64,000 nt of DNA from Photobacterium sp. JCM 19050 (GCA_001310455.1 BAXG01000006.1:62001-126000); one strand, 5' to 3'. Positions 41,754 to 52,686 are shown, counted from the stretch's first letter. Numbers and translations are program-made. The notes: a model not told the origin generated them from the letters alone.

Positions 41754-42715
41754 GCATTTGCCCCCGGCGTGAGTTTAAGGGCGATAGCCGCCGCAACCAG
41801 GTTGCCGAAGAATACCATCAGAGCCGTAATAAGGGTTCCACCCATTAACATGGCGGCATCGTCTGCCATTCCGGCTTTGACCAGTGTCTGCCCCAGACCG
41901 GGAAAATTAAATACCGTTTCGGCCAGAATGGAGCCGCTGAACAGTTCAGCGAAGCTGGCAAACTGGAGGATCACCGCTGGGACAAGACTGTTTTTGACAA
42001 TGTGGAACCGGGTCAAAGACATCAGGTTCATCCCGTGCAGGCGGGAATAAAGAAGCGGTTCTCCGTTCAGAACATCCACCACTTTTTCACGGGTATGCAG
42101 AACGATAGGAGCCATATAAACAAGTGTCAGCGTGGATACCGGTAAGGCGAGGTGGGAAAGCAGGCTGGCAAATCCCTGCTCAGAAAAACGGGTTCCAAAA
42201 GGAGCAGCACAACACACTGGCGCCCACTTCAGGCTGACGGCAAAAAGGGCAATCAGCACCATTCCCAGCCAGAATGCGGGGATGGACGTGAGTAACCAGG
42301 CCATAAATCGAATGATCCTGTCGGCCGGGCGTTGCCGGCAGAGACCGGCAACCAGACCGAGAACGTATCCCAGAATCAGGGAGAGTGACCAACTCAGGCC
42401 AATCAAAAGCATCGACATCCCGACACGATCGCGAATAACATCCGTCACCGGCTGACGGTAAAGCCGGGAATATCCGAGATCACCATGTATGAGGCCAAGG
42501 AACCAGTCAGAGAATTGTTGCCACCATGGCATGTCCAGTCCAAGTTTTGCAGCCAGTTCTGCCTTTTGTCCGGCAGCGATTCCAAACAGATTTCCGTTGA
42601 GATAAGTGGTAATCGGATCCAATGGAGAAAGCGCCAATAGTCCCCACGCCAATGCAATCACCAGCGTGAGTTGAACGGCCAGCCTGAGGCTTATTTGAAA
42701 CAGTGACTCTCTCAT
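41750..42715 (-). CDS. nikB: ABC importer permease, NikB/DppB-like
   Basis: The 321-residue permease of the DppB/NikB class has about six helices. The N-terminal SLRLAVQLTLVIALAWGLLAL and DPITTYL, the YSRLYRQPVTDVI stretch and the EAA-type loop YSRLHGMNLMSLTRFHIVKNSL are characteristic. It forms the membrane channel with NikC. Its ATG overlaps the nikA stop (ATGA), showing tight coupling. Confidence 0.82.
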   Translation of the reverse strand: MRESLFQISLRLAVQLTLVIALAWGLLALSPLDPITTYLNGNLFGIAAGQKAELAAKLGLDMPWWQQFSDWFLGLIHGDLGYSRLYRQPVTDVIRDRVGMSMLLIGLSWSLSLILGYVLGLVAGLCRQRPADRIIRFMAWLLTSIPAFWLGMVLIALFAVSLKWAPVCCAAPFGTRFSEQGFASLLSHLALPVSTLTLVYMAPIVLHTREKVVDVLNGEPLLYSRLHGMNLMSLTRFHIVKNSLVPAVILQFASFAELFSGSILAETVFNFPGLGQTLVKAGMADDAAMLMGGTLITALMVFFGNLVAAAIALKLTPGANA

Positions 42716-44361
42716 GGTTTAACCGGACACACCCATTTCCAGTCGGTAATGTTATTGGTGACAGGCCAGCCGTGACCGTGGGGTTCAACACCGGGATGGC
42801 CAATATCGAGGCAGGGATTACCGGCATAAAGGTGTTGCAGGTTCACAAGCCAGGTCCAGGGCATATCGTTGTAAATGATTTTTTGAGCGTGGCGGTAGTG
42901 GGGCAGCGCACTATTCCATGAGGCAGAGCGTTGTGCCTCGTCCAGCTCTTTATCGACATTTGCGTTGGCGTAATAACCGGCATTGTAAAAATCCACACCT
43001 CGGAATTTGCTGTGATAGGTAAAGCGCATTTCCTCGGGGCTGAGCGCTCCGAAGCCAAACAATACCGGGGATTTGTGCATGACTTTGCTGATGTTTTCCC
43101 AGCTGTCTCCCCGGGTTTGAATGATAATGCCAAGGGGCTTAACCATTTGGGCAAACGTCAGGGCCAGTTGTTCGCGAATGCTGTCGCCGGATTTGTAATA
43201 GAGCGTCATTTCGGCTTTAACGCCGTTTTTCTCACGAACACCATCAACCAACTTCCATCCGGCGTTATCCAGAATGTTTGACGCTTGATCAAAGCGTTGG
43301 GTTCTACTGGTCCCGGAAAGCGCCGGTGTAACACTCCAAGGCAAACCGTCTGCGATGGAGTAGGCCGGCCGGGCGTGTCCATCCAGGAGATTCGTTACCA
43401 GGGCCTGGCGGTCAATCACCAGGTTGACGGCTTCACGTATCGCTTTGTCACTGGTGATATTGTTACCGATATTTTTGCCATTAAAAGGCACCATAGGCCA
43501 GGATACACCCCGGTTATCAACGCTTTTGATACTCCAAAGCTTGATACCGTCCGGAAGGCTTTTCGCATACCGTGGTGCTATTGCAGCCAGGTCGAGTTGT
43601 CCGGCTAACAATTGGGAAAAGCGGCTGTCTTCTCCACTGAATACCACCACCAGGTTTTTTATTTGAGGTTTGTGGCCATAGTAGTAAGGGTTGGCTTTGA
43701 GCAGCAGCGCCTGGCCTTTGTCCCAGCGAACCATTTGGTAGGGACCAGAACCGACGGGGTGCTGTGCATAGCCTTTGCTGTAGGTATGCTGGGGGACAAT
43801 GGCGAGCGTGACCAGGTTATCCAGGAATGCGATATCCGGCTCTTTCAAATGGAAAACCACCGTCTGGTCATCGACGACCTGAACATGGCTTAAATCAGCA
43901 AGATCGTAAACAGACGCTTTCTGCTTTGCGGTGTTGAATGTGAATGCCACATCCTTTGCTGTCAGGGATGTTCCGTCACTGAAGCGGATTCCCGGTTTCA
44001 GTGTGACAGCCCATGCTTTACGGTCATCGGAGAGCGTCCAGGATTTCGCCAGATCACCTTCCAGGTTGAAGGTGCTGTCGCGCCGGAGCAGTGCCGACTG
44101 AATCAGCGGGTTGTTGTAACGGCCCCAGCCATAGATTGGGTCAAAGCCGCCATTCGGCTCCGCGCCAAGTGACACTGTCACAGGTTGTGTGTAAGTGTCT
44201 GCCAGTTCACCACGTAGAGGGGTGGCAGCGTGTACGTCAGCAGCAAAAATGCCAAGTGCCAGTCCGGAAAGTGCCGGTAGCGAAACAGCCGGTGCTGAAA
44301 CGGAAAGTACAGAAGCAGTAAACCAGGCAGTCAACTGCCTGTTAAATTGTCTAGTCATCAT
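42712..44361 (-). CDS. nikA: Periplasmic nickel/peptide-type binding protein (SBP family 5)
   Basis: The 549-residue solute-binding protein has a long N-terminal export signal ending near VHAAT. SBP_bac_5 features include LIQSALLRRDSTFNLEGDLA, SWTLSDDRKAWAVTLKPGIR, FSDGTSLTAKDVAFTFN, GSGPYQMVRWDKG and DKAIREAVNLVIDRQAL. The family carries peptides, nickel or other metallophore-bound ligands. Nickel is proposed because the genes follow hypF in the hydrogenase block. Similarity to E. coli NikA is only at family level, so nickel specificity is unproven. GGAGA lies upstream of the ATG. Confidence 0.75.
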   Translation of the reverse strand: MMTRQFNRQLTAWFTASVLSVSAPAVSLPALSGLALGIFAADVHAATPLRGELADTYTQPVTVSLGAEPNGGFDPIYGWGRYNNPLIQSALLRRDSTFNLEGDLAKSWTLSDDRKAWAVTLKPGIRFSDGTSLTAKDVAFTFNTAKQKASVYDLADLSHVQVVDDQTVVFHLKEPDIAFLDNLVTLAIVPQHTYSKGYAQHPVGSGPYQMVRWDKGQALLLKANPYYYGHKPQIKNLVVVFSGEDSRFSQLLAGQLDLAAIAPRYAKSLPDGIKLWSIKSVDNRGVSWPMVPFNGKNIGNNITSDKAIREAVNLVIDRQALVTNLLDGHARPAYSIADGLPWSVTPALSGTSRTQRFDQASNILDNAGWKLVDGVREKNGVKAEMTLYYKSGDSIREQLALTFAQMVKPLGIIIQTRGDSWENISKVMHKSPVLFGFGALSPEEMRFTYHSKFRGVDFYNAGYYANANVDKELDEAQRSASWNSALPHYRHAQKIIYNDMPWTWLVNLQHLYAGNPCLDIGHPGVEPHGHGWPVTNNITDWKWVCPVKP

Positions 44362-44421
44362 TTCTCCGAAAATGGATTCTCCGCAAGAGGGATCTCCGTA
44401 AACGGGTCATACGCATGGGTT

Positions 44422-46767
44422 TCAACACCGGTGCATGCCATACCAGCTTTGGCCGAGGGCAATGCCTGCGTCATTGACGGGAAGAAGTTTTCTGGGAAGC
44501 TGTGTCACTCCCAAGCGTTGTAACTGTTGGTTGCACTTAGCAAGAAGAAGCCGGTTTTGGAAAACGCCGCCACAAAGGGTGACAGGTATCGGGCTGTGAT
44601 CTTTTTGGCATGAGGCAGACAGAGAGCAGACCGCATGGGCCAGTGCAGAGATAAAACTGTCTGCAATCTGGCTTACCCGGTGATCCGTCAACGGGCTCGA
44701 TTGGGTTGCGTGGAGAATCTGGTCAAACAGCGTGTGGGTATCCCAGATCTTTTGTCCGTCGACCTCAATCAACGGGAGCGACAATACTAGACCTTTGGCT
44801 GCATCACTTTCAACCCCGGTTTCAGGTGTGCACTCGTGGGCTGCAGTTTCCAGCATCATCCCCGCTTCCCCTTCATAGCGGGTATGCCAAACAAGGTTCA
44901 AAAGCCTTGCGACGGCATCAAAAAGACGCCCTACAGAACTGGTTTCGATGCATGATGTGTCGGTTTGCCAAAGCCGATAAAGATTGCGAATAAAAACAGA
45001 GCTAACATTTTGTAAAGCCGGTAGTTTCATTGCCTCAATGGCATCCGGTTGGTGGCGCTCAAACAGCAGGGATAGCAGGGTTCGTGTCGGGTCTTTGATT
45101 GCCTGCTCGCCGCCTATCAATTTAAAGGTCGAAAGGTGGGCAATCCGGGTAAATCCGGTTTGATCTGCGAGCAATGCTTCACCACCCCACAATGTACCGT
45201 CCGTGCCCAGACCAGTGCCGTCAAACGTAAAGCCAAGAACAGACCCTGAATGCTTATTTGCGGCAATTTGGCTGAGAACGTGCGCAAAGTGGTGTTGAAC
45301 GTCCCACTTTTTTGAACTGACAAGCTGATTGGCATATTGCGTGGACGCGTAGTTTTTATGCAGGTCGTGAATAACCATTCCGGGTTTGAAATCATAGATT
45401 TCAGAGATGTGTTTTACCGAATTCTGAAAGTGCGCAACTGCATCAATAGTCTGGTTTTCGCCAATGTAAGGGCTGACGATAACCTGTTTACCAAAGGCAA
45501 TGGCAACAGTGCTTTTCTGCTGCGCTCCCACTGCAAGAATGGGCTCTGGAAGTGACTCTTCCAGGGGAATGCTGAGAGGCGCATAGCCCCTTGCCAGACG
45601 CATCACCATCATCTCGCCATCGACAACCTGAACAACACTGTCGTCGCAGGTCGAATAATGGGGCGATTATGGTCCAGTATGCCGCCTACCCTATTTCCAA
45701 GCCGGGTGATGATGTCCTGGGAATCCATGATGATAGGCTGCCCGCTGACATTGGCGCTGGTGGCGACGATGGGATTTTCCAGCAGATCCAACAGCAGACT
45801 GTGAAGCGGTGTATAAGGCAGCATTACGCCAAGCATCCGATACCCGGAGCCAGATCCGGTGAGACAAATGCGTCGCAATCCGTGTTTTTTTTCATCAAGA
45901 CAATCGGACGCTGACGGCTTTCCAGTGCCTCCCATTCCTTGCTATCGCATGAAACGAGTTGTTCTGCACATTTTTTGTTTTTCACCATAATGGCGAGGGG
46001 TTTCGCTGGGCGGTGTTTTCGTTCTCTGAGCGTTGCGACGGCTTCATTGTTGCTGGCATCGCAGACAAGGTGGAAGCCACCCAGCCCTTTGACAGCCAGG
46101 ATTTTGCCTTCACGGATAACCTTGGCAGCATCACGTAATGCCTGCTCATGGGTACTGACTTGTTCACCGGCAGATGTCAGGTAACGCAAGTGTGGCCCGC
46201 AATCCGGGCAACTTACGGGCTGGGCGTGGTAGCGACGGTTTAGGGGGTTGTTATACTCGCGCGCGCAGGCCGGACACATGGCGAAGCCGGCCATGGCCGT
46301 GTTTTTGCGGTCGTAAGGCAGTGCCTGAATGATGGTGTAGCGAGGGCCGCAATTTGTGCAATTGGTAAACGGATAGCGATAGTAACGGCTCTGCGGGTTG
46401 TTTACATCTGCAAGGCAGTCCGGGCAGGTTGCCATATCGGGTGAGACGGATACGCTGGCCGGTTCGTTGCCACGCTTTGGATTATCCGAAAGCCGGATAG
46501 CGCCGGATCGAGAGGGAGGGACTCGGTCATGATGCTGTCGATGCGTGCCAGCGGGGGCGGGCATTGTTGCAGTTCGTACAGACATTGGCGGATGCAGCTG
46601 CTGTCACCCTGCAAATGGAGGGTGACACCTCGGGCATTGTTAAGTACCGTGCCGTTGAGTCCTTTTTCAGTCGCCAACCTGAATACAAAGGGGCGGAATC
46701 CCACCCCTTGTACAATGCCGGTAACATGGATTTTCAAGTGGCTGACAGCCGTTGTATCCATTGGCAT
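44422..46767 (-). CDS. hypF: Carbamoyltransferase HypF (three frameshifts)
   Basis: HypF makes the carbamoyl group that HypE turns into cyanide. Domain order is complete: acylphosphatase ([18 protein letters not shown]), two zinc fingers ([33 protein letters not shown]), YrdC domain ([38 protein letters not shown]) and Kae1-like domain ([61 protein letters not shown]). Breaks lie near 46460, 45850 and 45648 ([13 protein letters not shown] to CC). Restored length is about 780 residues. It overlaps the preceding HypF-like gene (TAATG) and lies 60 bases before nikA. Confidence 0.92.
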
Positions 46768-48493
46768 TAACTCCGGCGGCGTTGTTTCAGAAACAGCGCA
46801 CCGGCGCTCAGGTTACTGCCGTCCAGCGTCAGCCTGCGGTTCACAAACAGCGGGAAGTTCTTACCGACACGCAGCGAAATTCGGTTGGCAAGCACTTCAT
46901 TACTCATCTCATTGCCGGCAAGAGAAATGGAAGAGAGGCCGATATTTCCGTCCAGGTGTTCAATCCAGTTGGAAAGGTAATCCGCCAGTGAGTCCATCAT
47001 GCCGAATGCAAGCTTCGGCGTGTGTCCTTCATCGCCATCTGTTCCCAACCGGAATGCCATCAGGCTCGCGAGCGTTTTCGTCAAATCGAGACCGCTGATG
47101 TCCGAGTTATCGTCGAACGCAAAATCAATTCGGTGAGAATTTTTGCCCCGGTATTTCAACGCAGCTGCCAGTACGGTGTCAGCCAGTTGCTCCTTTGTCA
47201 TTGCCGGACGGGCAAGGCCGAGGATAAAGGCGGCCACTGCGTAAAGGGTGGTCAGGTTGTCGCGAAACCCGGTGAAACTGTACGCTGCCAGTGCGTCATA
47301 GTCTTCTGGAAATTGCTGTCGGAATCGCGCAAGCAACTCTTCGTGTCCGCTCTGTTTCAACATCTCCACCACATCTGAGCCGGCTTCCGGCAGTGGACGG
47401 AGCATAAAAAAGCTTTCATTGTTGAGGGTACGGTCCAGTGTAACTAACTGACCCGGAGCCTGATTGCTGAAGTAGATCACTGCGGTATTTCGAAGAATGC
47501 CGGATTCTACGTTGCCGCCATGCAAAGCACAGATGGCCTGGCTTTCCCGGCTGGATGAATCGCCGGTATCGCTGAAATCGAACCGGATGGTTCCTTTTGC
47601 CCAGCTTGCCTGCAGGCCTCGTAAGGTTGCGGTTTCGTGGAGTGGTTCCCCAACGCAGTTAATGGCAGAGGGTTTTGCTGCAAACCGTGGGTTATCAATC
47701 TGGCTCCAGCCATTTTCAATCCAGCTAAAGCCGGCTGAAGCGCGACAGTGGCGTAATAAATGTGGTCAGCACCACGCTGGCGAAGGAGCTCGGCAAAGAC
47801 GGAAATCTCCCGGTTCCACGCAAAGCAAACGTCATAGAGTGAGTCGCTCAGACCGGATTGGTTTTCTGAAGGTCGCAGGGTGAGCCGGGGCTTTTCGATG
47901 CTGGAAAGGGCCAGAACGTGGCGGTTTTCAACGGCAAAGTGATTGTTCAGCCGGTTTGGGTTAGTGACAAGCACCTGATTGCGCACACCGGATTCGACCG
48001 GATTTTTGCCAAATATACAGGTGTGCCCGTTAATACTGAAAGCTGTCTGTCCACTTTCCAGAAACTCGCTTGCATGCTGCTGGATTCGGTCGAACGTTAA
48101 CGGTGAAGGGGTGTGTTGCTCACCATGGCAAACCGGACAACTAAGAGCCAATTCACCAAACTGTGGAGACTGGTTGTCGGAAAATGAAGCGTGGCAATGG
48201 CTGCAAAAAGGTAGCTGAAACAGCGCGTGCTTAATAGGTGATTTGCTGCCAAGCCGGCATTCAACAACGTCCATTTTTGCGCCAGTGAGCCAGCAGGAGA
48301 GCAGAAAGTCGCCGGAAATGGACGAAGCCAGCGCTTCGAGCTGGGTTTGGTTCCCTTCAGCTTCAAGGATAAACGTATTGTCTTTCCAGGCGACAGTGAC
48401 ATCCAGTTCCGGGTAATCAAGGTAGCGGTTACATAAATGCGCGTAGAAAGGCACTTTGCGTGAGCAGGTAAAGGCGAAACGAATCAGCTTCAT
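46767..48493 (-). CDS. Hydrogenase-operon protein with zinc ribbon and HypF/Kae1-like C-terminus (frameshifted)
   Basis: I do not recognise an established name. The restored protein is about 575 residues. An N-terminal half carries a possible zinc ribbon (FCSHCHASF and LSCPVCHGE). The C-terminal half has an actin-like ending, SLAGNEMSNEVLANRISLRV then FPLFVNRRLTLDGSNLSAGALFL, which parallels the GGVFQN...NDAGIALGQ block of HypF. HGGNVESGILRN sits in the middle. One base is missing near 47660; the repaired frame reads VGEPLHETATLRGLQASWAKGTIRFDF over separate stretches. It lies between hyaD and hypF with an overlapping stop/start, so a role in hydrogenase assembly is inferred. Confidence 0.7.
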
Positions 48494-48503
48494 GGAATCT
48501 CAG

Positions 48504-49040
48504 TTATCCGCGTTTGTATGAGTCAGGAATCAGGCTGTTGATGTCGATATCCGCGACGCGCTCGCAGGTAATGTCGAGCGACTCCATGTGTTTGAGCAGG
48601 GCTTTTTCCATTACCGGGATGGAAGCCTGAATCTTTTCAGTAAGGCCGAGGTACATCGGCTCAATCACGGTAGGTACCATGCCAAGAATCCAGGTATCCG
48701 GCCGGTCACCTACCATTTCCATCATGATTAGGGTTTGAAGCATTTCCACTTCGTGGGCGCTGCCTTGCCAGTCAATTTCCGGTGGCGCATTATCAAAGTT
48801 GAAGTAATACACCTGTCCCGGCTCCGCGCCGGCAGCGTTAACCGTATCCACCACTATCAGGTGGTCATATTTCGAAAGGATTGGGGTCAGCCCCTGGGCG
48901 AGGGTTCCGCCATCGAGGGTGTCAATCTGGTGTTCAGGGTGGCTGAAACGGTAGTTTTCAGAGATGTAGTTGACAAAATGTACGCCGACTCCTTCGTCGG
49001 CGTACAGGACATTGCCAATACCCAGCAGCAATATCTTCAT
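48504..49040 (-). CDS. hyaD: Hydrogenase maturation endopeptidase
   Basis: The 178-residue HyaD/HybD protease cleaves the C-terminal peptide of the large subunit after nickel insertion. Motifs are LLLGIGNVLYADEGVG with the metal-binding glutamate or aspartate, DGGTLAQGL, VVDTVNAAG and SAHEVEMLQTL with the conserved histidine. The start at MKILLLGIGN (49040) matches the family; a longer upstream reading is unlikely. It follows hyaC by four bases. Confidence 0.92.
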   Translation of the reverse strand: MKILLLGIGNVLYADEGVGVHFVNYISENYRFSHPEHQIDTLDGGTLAQGLTPILSKYDHLIVVDTVNAAGAEPGQVYYFNFDNAPPEIDWQGSAHEVEMLQTLIMMEMVGDRPDTWILGMVPTVIEPMYLGLTEKIQASIPVMEKALLKHMESLDITCERVADIDINSLIPDSYKRG

Positions 49041-49044
49041 GCAA

Positions 49045-49720
49045 TCAGTGGTCCTTGTGGACGGGCTTGTAGTCGTAACCGGACAGAATGGAATCCGCTG
49101 AACCATTTCGGAACCGGATACCTGTCCATACCACCATGTAAACGTGGATCACCACAAAGATGATAAACGCCCAGGTGACGTAGTGGTGCACAGGCGCACA
49201 TTGGCAAGGCCACCCATCAGGTAGGTCAGGTAATCAGTGACAGGCCACAACATGGCAGCAAGGCCACCATGATAGACGTTGTCGTACAGCATCAGGCCGG
49301 TGACACACATAAAGATTGCAAGCGTAGATATACCCGCATAAACCATCAGTTGGAGTGGGCCGTACGCGCCGTGGTGAGGCGGTTTGCCCATCACAGGTAG
49401 GCCTTGATCTGTTGGATCCAGCTCTTGGTGCTGAGCGCATCACTGATGGAGCGGCGTTCCACATTGCTCCGGCTGAAAAAGAACAGGTACACGCGCGCCA
49501 TGGTGATGGCAACCAGGGCGAAACCAAACACTTCATGGGCAAAGCGGATCCAGCCATTTACCAGCACATTGGTGCTGTCCGGTGCAACCAGGAAAGGCCA
49601 GGCGATGTAAAACCCGGTTACCACCAGAGCGGTGATAGCCAGGGCACGCAGCCAGTGGCAAACCCGGATAACAACGGAAAAGACCCGCTCCCGTTTATAG
49701 AGAACATCTTCGGCACTCAT
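49045..49720 (-). CDS. hyaC: Hydrogenase cytochrome b subunit (two frameshifts)
   Basis: This is the di-haem membrane cytochrome b that takes electrons from the small subunit to the quinone pool. Four helices are visible. Candidate haem ligands are the histidines in IRVCHWLRALA, IRFAHEVFGFAL and, after repair, LVHHYVTWAF and IHVYMVVW. Breaks lie near 49393 (YLLMGKPPHHG) and 49190 (RLVHHYV, GG to G). ATG 49720 has AAGGAG at the right spacing; ATG 49723 is the alternative. Restored length is about 225 residues, typical for HyaC. Confidence 0.88.
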
Positions 49721-49730
49721 CATGGACTCC

Positions 49731-51433
49731 TTACAGTGCGCTTGGGTCGATTCGGAATTCACTCAGAGACTGGCCTTTGTAGTCCATCACGTGCACTGAA
49801 CACGCCATGCAAGGGTCGAAAGAGTGAATCACGCGCAGGATTTCCAACGGCTTGGTCGGGTCATCCAGCTTAAGGCCAACCAATGAGGCTTCATAAGGGC
49901 CGACCTTGCCATTGCCGTCGCGAGGGCCGGCGTTCCAGGTGGTCGGTACGACTGCCTGATAGTTTTCAACCAGACCGTGCTTGATGCGGATCCAGTGGCT
50001 CAGCAGGCCGCGGGGCGCTTCAATCATCGCAAAACCCTTGTACTCTTTTTCGGGGTTCAGGTTTGGAGCAATGTAGGTTGACGCATCTGACTGGATGTTC
50101 GCCAGCAGGGCATCGAATGTCCGGTTACCGTAACGGGCCTGAACCAGCGTATGCAGCATACGTGCGGCAGTCCGGCCAAGGGTGGTCAGCAGGGCTTCTT
50201 TCGGTAAACCAGTACGGGCGAGGAAGGCGTCGACGGTTTCCACCACTTCTGGTACACCGCGGCCATAGTTCACAAGTACAGCGGCGAGAGGGCCAACTTC
50301 AACCGGCTCTCCCGCATAACGTGGAGATTTCACCCATGAGTATTTGCCGTCACCGTCTACGGTAGGCAATTTACCAAATACGGTTTCACGCTCCACGAAC
50401 GGCGTGTGTTCCGGAATGGTTGTACCGTTCAGTGGGTGCTGGGGGTGAGGGGCGTTATACCAAGAGTGGGTAACGTCTTCTTCGATCTTGTACGGATCCA
50501 CTTCTTCCACATTGGCAAGATCGCCGTTACGGATGATTCCGCTGTGGAACAGGTATTGGTTCTGGCCGGTCAGCACGTCGTTGGTTGACATGAAGTTGTG
50601 CACATTTACGCCACCCAGTACAGAAGGCTCTTTACCGTAGGCATCAGCTGCCATGATGAGGTCAGCCTGATAAGCGCGTTCAATAAACTCAACCACGGTA
50701 GCACGGCGCTGCGCCCATTCCTGGAGGCGGGCCGGTTGATCATGTCACGGACGCAGGTGATGCCGCCAACAACCACTGACTGTGGATGCGGGTTTTTACC
50801 GCCCCAGATTGCCATCATCTCAGCAACAATTCGCTGGATTTCCAGTGCCTTGAAGTAGTGCGACAGGCCAATCAGGTTCTGCTCAGGGGTGAAGCTGTAA
50901 GACTTGTTGCCCCAATAAGCATTCGCGAAGGGGCCCAGTTTGCCGGTATCAACAAACTTCTTCACTTTTTCCTGGATTGCACGAAGCTCGCCTTCACCGG
51001 CAGCCATCGGGGTATCGGAATACTTCATTGCAACCTGGGCGGCTTTGGCTGGATCCGCCTTCAGGGCAGAAACAACATCTATCCAGTCAAGGCCGTGCAG
51101 GATATAGAAGTGCACGATGTGGTCGTGCATGTGCAGGGCTTCCAGCATCATGGAACGCAGGTATTTGGCATTCATTGGTACCGCTGCCCCAATGGCATTT
51201 TCAACCGCCATGGTGCCGCACAGGTAGTGCGAAAAAGTACATACACCGCAGATACGCTGAACCAGCAGGCCAACGTCGAACGGGGTACGTCCTTTCAGGA
51301 TAATTTCAAGGCCACGGAACAGGGTGGAAGATGCCCACGCTTTCTCTACCACATTGTTTTCGTCGACTTCGACTTCAATGCGCAGGTGGCCCTCAATACG
51401 GGTGATCGGGTCTATGACGACACGCTTGCTCAT
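49731..51433 (-). CDS. hyaB: [NiFe]-hydrogenase large subunit (frameshifted)
   Basis: This is the catalytic subunit with the Ni-Fe centre. The N-terminal cysteine pair is in QRICGVCTFSHY. The C-terminal pair is in DPCMACSVH, followed by VMDYKGQSLSEFRIDPSAL, the peptide that HyaD removes after the histidine. All four nickel ligands are cysteine; none is selenocysteine. One C is missing near 50731 (AACCCGG to AACCGG), between CVRDMINP and ARLQEWAQRR. Restored length is about 568 residues, normal for membrane-bound uptake hydrogenases. It lies two bases after hyaA. Confidence 0.94.
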
Positions 51434-51435
51434 TA

Positions 51436-52580
51436 TTATTTTTCCTCGTCGTTATAAGAGCCGGCAAAGAAGCTGCCCACTGCGTGAATACCAATACCCA
51501 CAGCGGTCAGGCCAAGGGTAACTGAACCAATGGTGTCAGCGGTGGCATCCAGTCCGTGAAGAAGCTGGCGGCCGAGCGGCTTTTCGAAGTCCGCCATGTC
51601 ATCCCAGAAATCCGGCTCAGAACAGCCAATGCAACCGTGACCGGCCAGAACAGGCCAACTTGTATGGTTGTTAAAACGTTCCTGAGGGCAGTTGTTGTAG
51701 GTGTACGGGCCTTTACAACCCATTTTGTACAGGCAGTAACCGTTAACAGCGCCTTCATCGCCGAACTGTTCAACAAATTCACCTGCATCGAAGTGGCCAC
51801 GGCGTTCGCAGTTGTCGTGTACACGGGCGCCGTATGCCCATTTAGGCCGGTTGAACATATCAAGGGCAGGGAGTTTGCCGAACATAATGAAGTACATGAG
51901 GGTGCCGACGATGTTGGAAGAGCTTGGCGGGCAGCCACCGAGGTTGACCACCGGACGGTCAATCACTGCGTGGACACCTTTGGCACCGGTTGGGTTGGGT
52001 TTAGCTGCCTGAACGCCACCGAATGAGGCACAGGTACCAACGGAAATAATTGCGGCAGCGCCCGCGGCGGCCTCGCGAACCATCTCAAGGCCAGTATGAG
52101 CCTTGCAGCCCAGCGTCAGGTAAGTACCGCCGTTTGCAGTGGGTACCGCACCTTCTACCGCCAGAAGATACTGGCCGTGATAGTCACGCATGGCAGCATC
52201 CAGGTTTTCTTCCGCCTGCCAGCCTGCGGCTGCCATCAGGGTTTCCTGGTACTCGAGGGAGACGTGGTCGAAGATAAGGGTGCTCACATCCGGGGTAGAT
52301 GAACGGAGCAGAGATTCTGAGCAGCCGGTGCATTCGGCCATGTGCATCCAGATAAGCGGGACACGGTCGGCAAGTTCGGCAGCTTCGGCGACAAGGCTGC
52401 TGAATGGCATAGGTAATGCCAGTGCTGAAGTGAGGGTAGCGCTCCAGATGAGGAACTGTCGTCGCTGATGCCGTGATGTTCGAGGCGCGCCTGAAGGGTC
52501 TGTTCTTTACGGGGTTTTAACTGGCGCAGCTTTTCGAGCCTTGCCTTACCCAGCTCATAAAGAGCTGCATGTGTATCCAT
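51436..52580 (-). CDS. hyaA: [NiFe]-hydrogenase small subunit with Tat signal (frameshifted)
   Basis: This is the Fe-S electron-transfer subunit. A twin-arginine signal SRRQFLIWSATL appears once one C lost near 52468 is restored (AGCCGACGA), so the heterodimer is exported folded. Cluster ligands are in ECTGCSES, VGTCASFGG, NLGGCPPSS, RVHDNCERRG, CLYKMGCKGP and HGCIGCSEP. The C-terminus has a membrane anchor (LGLTAVGIGIHAVGSFF). The proximal-site motifs are ECTGC and GTCASF, without the two extra cysteines of oxygen-tolerant group 1d enzymes. Restored length is about 382 residues. Confidence 0.94.
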
Positions 52581-52672
52581 GGGTCAACCTTGCATGTTGC
52601 TGATTTGTTAGAGTGTTTTTTGTGGAGAAGCAAACTGCGGCGCTAGTTTAGGAGGTCACATTCAGAAAAATA

Positions 52673-52686
52673 GTGATGCGGATCAC
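52673..52686. promoter_or_regulatory. CRP/FNR-type palindrome upstream of hyaA
   Basis: GTGATGCGGATCAC has exact GTGA and TCAC arms six bases apart (GTGAT/ATCAC mirror), the core layout of CRP sites and close to FNR sites (TTGAT-N4-ATCAA). It lies about 93-106 bases ahead of the hyaA start. Control of the hydrogenase block by carbon state or oxygen limitation is inferred. Confidence 0.5.

Noticed and set aside
39564-44361. Plain dipeptide (Dpp) transporter assignment
   Set aside because: Possible by family, but the position after hypF in a nickel-enzyme block makes nickel the better working call; kept as an alternative in the notes.
49731-51433. Selenocysteine version of the hydrogenase active site
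   Set aside because: All four nickel-ligand positions are encoded by cysteine codons and no in-frame TGA lies at those sites.
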